Shown here: piece by piece, positions 62,293 to 64,000 of the stretch
How the letters are laid out: each line of letters begins with the position of its first letter
Numbering within the stretch: position 1 is the stretch's first letter
Assembly: GCA_030168575.1 (NCBI GenBank)
Contig: CP115555.1
Span: forward strand, 1,364,001 to 1,428,000
DNA from: Methanomassiliicoccales archaeon LGM-RCC1
GTDB taxonomy: Archaea > Thermoplasmatota > Thermoplasmata > Methanomassiliicoccales > Methanomethylophilaceae
Direction: 5' to 3'
DNA length: 64,000 nt
Program-made: the position numbers and the translations under genes
The notes under the pieces: generated by a model
Database searches by the model: none
What the model was told of the DNA's origin: nothing
What the model saw: only the letters and a program-made list of their open reading frames with translations

Positions 62293-62314
62293 TAGCTAAT
62301 TACTTAATTAGCTA
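62293..62314. promoter_or_regulatory. Palindrome in the AT-rich region upstream of paaK
   Basis: TAGCTAATTA-CT-TAATTAGCTA is a perfect 10-bp dyad with a 2-nt spacer in a very AT-rich stretch between the EF-Tu-like gene end and the paaK promoter. It could be an operator or a terminator for the leftward EF-Tu-like gene. Confidence 0.45.
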
Positions 62315-62376
62315 AATTTCAAAAAAAAGTGGCTAAGGGATGCAAGAAAACGTAATTTCTGAAGGTCCTGTAAGCT

Positions 62377-63339
62377 TTACGGCAGCGAAATGGAACCTGC
62401 TACCCTGAGCTTTCCGCCCTCGAGATACATGATGATCGCCTTGTCACCGGGCTTGTGTATCATGTCGTCGTCCATCTCGAAAGTAACGTTAGCGGTCCTG
62501 AAATCCGAACCATTGTCGACTGCAGTGATCCTGCAGGGCACCATCTGCATCCAGTGACCGATATGGACGACCATTCCCTCTTTGAGGGGCGAGGCCCAGA
62601 ACTTGACGAGCGATACCTGTCCAGAAACGGAGCGGCTCATCTTGACTGAAGGATCGGTTGTGACCACAAATCCCCTGTCCAGCTCCTCTGATTCGATTCC
62701 TCTGAGCGCAAGACCTACATGGTCCCCTTTGATTCCGTCCTGAGCATCAATGTCGTGCTTCTGGATGGACTTCAGGATGACCTCCTTCTTAGTGGGGAAG
62801 ACGGTCATCTTATCGTGGACCTTGAAATATCCGTCTATGACTGAACCGAGAACGACAGTTCCTACGCCCTTGACGTTGAAGTGGCTGTCCACGGGACATG
62901 ATCCGCATGTGCCGTCTCCGGCGGTCTTTGCCTGGGCCTTGGCCATGCCGATGAGCTCCTCCCTAAGTTTTATGGGATCGTCCTCACGAGGCTCATAGTG
63001 CTCAAGAGAGGTACCTGCGAGAAGAGGTGCCAGCTGTTCTGGCTGAATGTAATTCTGGAGGATGACGAATCCCTTGTCTATGCCCAAGGAGTCGACCATT
63101 ACGATGGTCTCCCCTAGGAAGGAATCGATCTTGTCAACCACCAGTACGACGAACTCTGACATCGCGACCGAGTAGAAAAGGGACGACAGTTTCTCGGGGA
63201 ATTTGGAGGGCTCTATGAGGGTGAACGAGTCGTGCCCGTCCTTGTACTCATAGAAGGTCATGTCAGTGACTGTGCCCTTCTTACCGATCTTTCCTGCGTA
63301 ATCCTTTGCTCCCAGTACCGCGATGTTCAGGTTCCCCAT
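62377..63339 (-). CDS. EF-Tu/SelB-like protein without GTP-binding P-loop
   Basis: 320-aa protein in which the domain-2 and domain-3 part of EF-Tu/SelB is clear (VDSHFNVKGVGTVVLGSVID; GIKGDHVGLALRGIESEELD; AVDNGSDFRTANVTFEMDDD). The G domain remnant begins NIAVLGAKDYAGKIGKKGTV with no GxxxxGK[ST] loop, and no NKxD is seen, so it is unlikely to bind GTP normally. Related proteins (EF-Tu/IF-2/RF-3-like) occur in methanogens without known function. It lies between paaK copies and next to the ACT-domain gene. A link to UAG decoding is only speculation. Confidence 0.7.
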   Translation of the reverse strand: MGNLNIAVLGAKDYAGKIGKKGTVTDMTFYEYKDGHDSFTLIEPSKFPEKLSSLFYSVAMSEFVVLVVDKIDSFLGETIVMVDSLGIDKGFVILQNYIQPEQLAPLLAGTSLEHYEPREDDPIKLREELIGMAKAQAKTAGDGTCGSCPVDSHFNVKGVGTVVLGSVIDGYFKVHDKMTVFPTKKEVILKSIQKHDIDAQDGIKGDHVGLALRGIESEELDRGFVVTTDPSVKMSRSVSGQVSLVKFWASPLKEGMVVHIGHWMQMVPCRITAVDNGSDFRTANVTFEMDDDMIHKPGDKAIIMYLEGGKLRVAGSISLP

Positions 63340-63343
63340 TTAA

Positions 63344-63766
63344 TCAAATCTCCGATTCGGACACCATCTTGATGCCCTGTTTGCCGATGACATCGACGGC
63401 CTTCTCAGGGTCATCAACCCTGATGAAGAATATCGCCTTGTCATTGTAGGAATAGGCGTAACCATACTCAATGTTTATATTAGCCTTTCCCAGGGCATCG
63501 GCGGACTGGAATAGGGCACCGGGAGTGTCATCCAGATAGACTCCGATCATATCCGTCTTCTTGACGATGATGCCTTTGGCCTTCAGCTTGTCGTAGGCAT
63601 CGTCGGGGTTCTCAACGATGGTCCTCAGGATACCGAACTCTGTGGACTCGGCTAGATTGAAGGCCCTCATGTTGACGTTGCATTCCTTGAGCACCGATGA
63701 TATGTACGCCAGGCGTCCGGGCTCGTTGTTGACGAATATTGAAAGCTGCTTGATTATGTTGGACAT
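63344..63766 (-). CDS. Tandem ACT-domain protein
   Basis: 140-aa protein with two ACT folds: SIFVNNEPGRLAYISSVLKE and MIGVYLDDTPGALFQSADAL, both with the conserved N-P-G turn. ACT domains bind amino acids and control enzymes or regulators. Proteins of this type often follow paaK in archaea and are thought to sense aromatic acids or amino acids. Its start overlaps the stop of the preceding paaK copy (TGATG), so the two are translated together. Confidence 0.88.
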   Translation of the reverse strand: MSNIIKQLSIFVNNEPGRLAYISSVLKECNVNMRAFNLAESTEFGILRTIVENPDDAYDKLKAKGIIVKKTDMIGVYLDDTPGALFQSADALGKANINIEYGYAYSYNDKAIFFIRVDDPEKAVDVIGKQGIKMVSESEI

Positions 63767-64000
63767 CAGATCACCCTGTTGTCGATCACTCTCTTGGCCT
63801 TGCCCTCGAACCTGGGAAGTTCTCCGGGGGCTTTGAGCTCTACTGTGACGGCTATATTGAGGTATTTCTTTAAAGCGGATTCGATGTGGGCCCTGAGTTT
63901 GAGCATATCGTCCATGTTATCGCTGAAGGCATCAGGCTTGATCTCCACCTGGACCTTCATGTTGTCGAGGGCTCCATCCCTGGTCACATAGATCATGTAC
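63766..64000 (-). CDS. paaK: Second phenylacetate-CoA ligase PaaK, C-terminal part, 5' end outside window
   Basis: Only the last ~77 codons are inside. GELPRFEGKAKRVIDNRVI matches the GTLPRFEGKASHVTDNR ending of the complete paaK at 60816-62117, and VQVEIKPDAFSDNMDDMLKL resembles its C-terminal domain, so it is the end of a paralogue. The frame continues beyond the right edge. Translationally coupled to the ACT-domain gene downstream. Confidence 0.85.
   Translation of the reverse strand, partial: YMIYVTRDGALDNMKVQVEIKPDAFSDNMDDMLKLRAHIESALKKYLNIAVTVELKAPGELPRFEGKAKRVIDNRVI

Noticed and set aside
1-64000. CRISPR array, insertion sequence or rRNA
   Set aside because: No regularly spaced repeats, transposase genes, terminal repeats or rRNA-like sequence were seen.

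Overview
This window is chromosomal DNA from a methanogenic archaeon, most likely of the order Methanomassiliicoccales. The archaeal marks are RfcL, aIF6, L31e, L39e, S19e, PDCD5, pelota, 4-demethylwyosine synthase, an NreA-type repair protein, an archaeal SRP RNA and archaeal TATA-type promoters, often 25-30 nt upstream of the start codon. Methanogenesis marker protein 2 points to a methanogen. Adhesin-like surface protein, arylacetate-CoA ligases, IorAB, bacterial-type XseAB and AddAB, and two in-frame amber codons in otherwise intact genes fit the pyrrolysine-using Methanomassiliicoccales. The order is an inference; no pyl genes or methyltransferases lie in the window.

Layout. 0-6 kb: NreA-like gene (cut by the left edge), hisD, trkA-trkH, a repeat-type hypothetical. 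6-28 kb: an accessory-looking stretch with an AAA ATPase/DUF4435 pair resembling PARIS, xseBA, two divergent winged-helix regulators around a palindromic promoter, a 1664-aa surface protein, a HEPN-like protein, a thioesterase, a zinc-ribbon protein, a pseudo-exonuclease, addB-addA (amber codon at 22500-22502), a P-type ATPase, an intact DEDDh exonuclease and an HprK-like kinase. 28-43.5 kb: mntP, flavodoxin, taw1, rfcL (amber codon before a C-terminal PIP box), a symporter with its 44-aa accessory protein, SRP RNA, mmp2, corA, a site-2 protease, mptE, DUF373, an MBL hydrolase, and the aIF6-L31e-L39e-PDCD5-S19e cluster. 43.5-64 kb: a candidate structured small RNA, two zinc-ribbon membrane proteins, ubiX, leuS, an RHH regulator with a GTPase-only FtsZ-like gene, an ABC exporter, iorBA, tRNA-Leu(UAG), carBA, pelota, a regulator, paaK, an EF-Tu-like protein without P-loop, an ACT protein, and a second paaK cut by the right edge.

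The strongest observation concerns UAG. About 56 complete genes end in TGA (about 49) or TAA (7), none convincingly in TAG. The only two in-frame TAG codons that interrupt or end a recognisable gene are followed, in the same frame, by sequence the protein needs: helicase motifs V and VI plus a nuclease domain in AddA, and a PCNA-binding motif (QASLFDF) at the very end of RfcL, directly abutting the next gene. This suggests UAG is read as sense, presumably pyrrolysine, in non-methyltransferase genes.

Other points are a carbamoyl-phosphate synthase small subunit lacking its glutaminase Cys and His, which predicts an ammonia-dependent enzyme; a near-identical promoter/operator block in front of the symporter and paaK, suggesting a shared arylacetate or amino-acid regulon; and a lineage family of four small winged-helix regulators.
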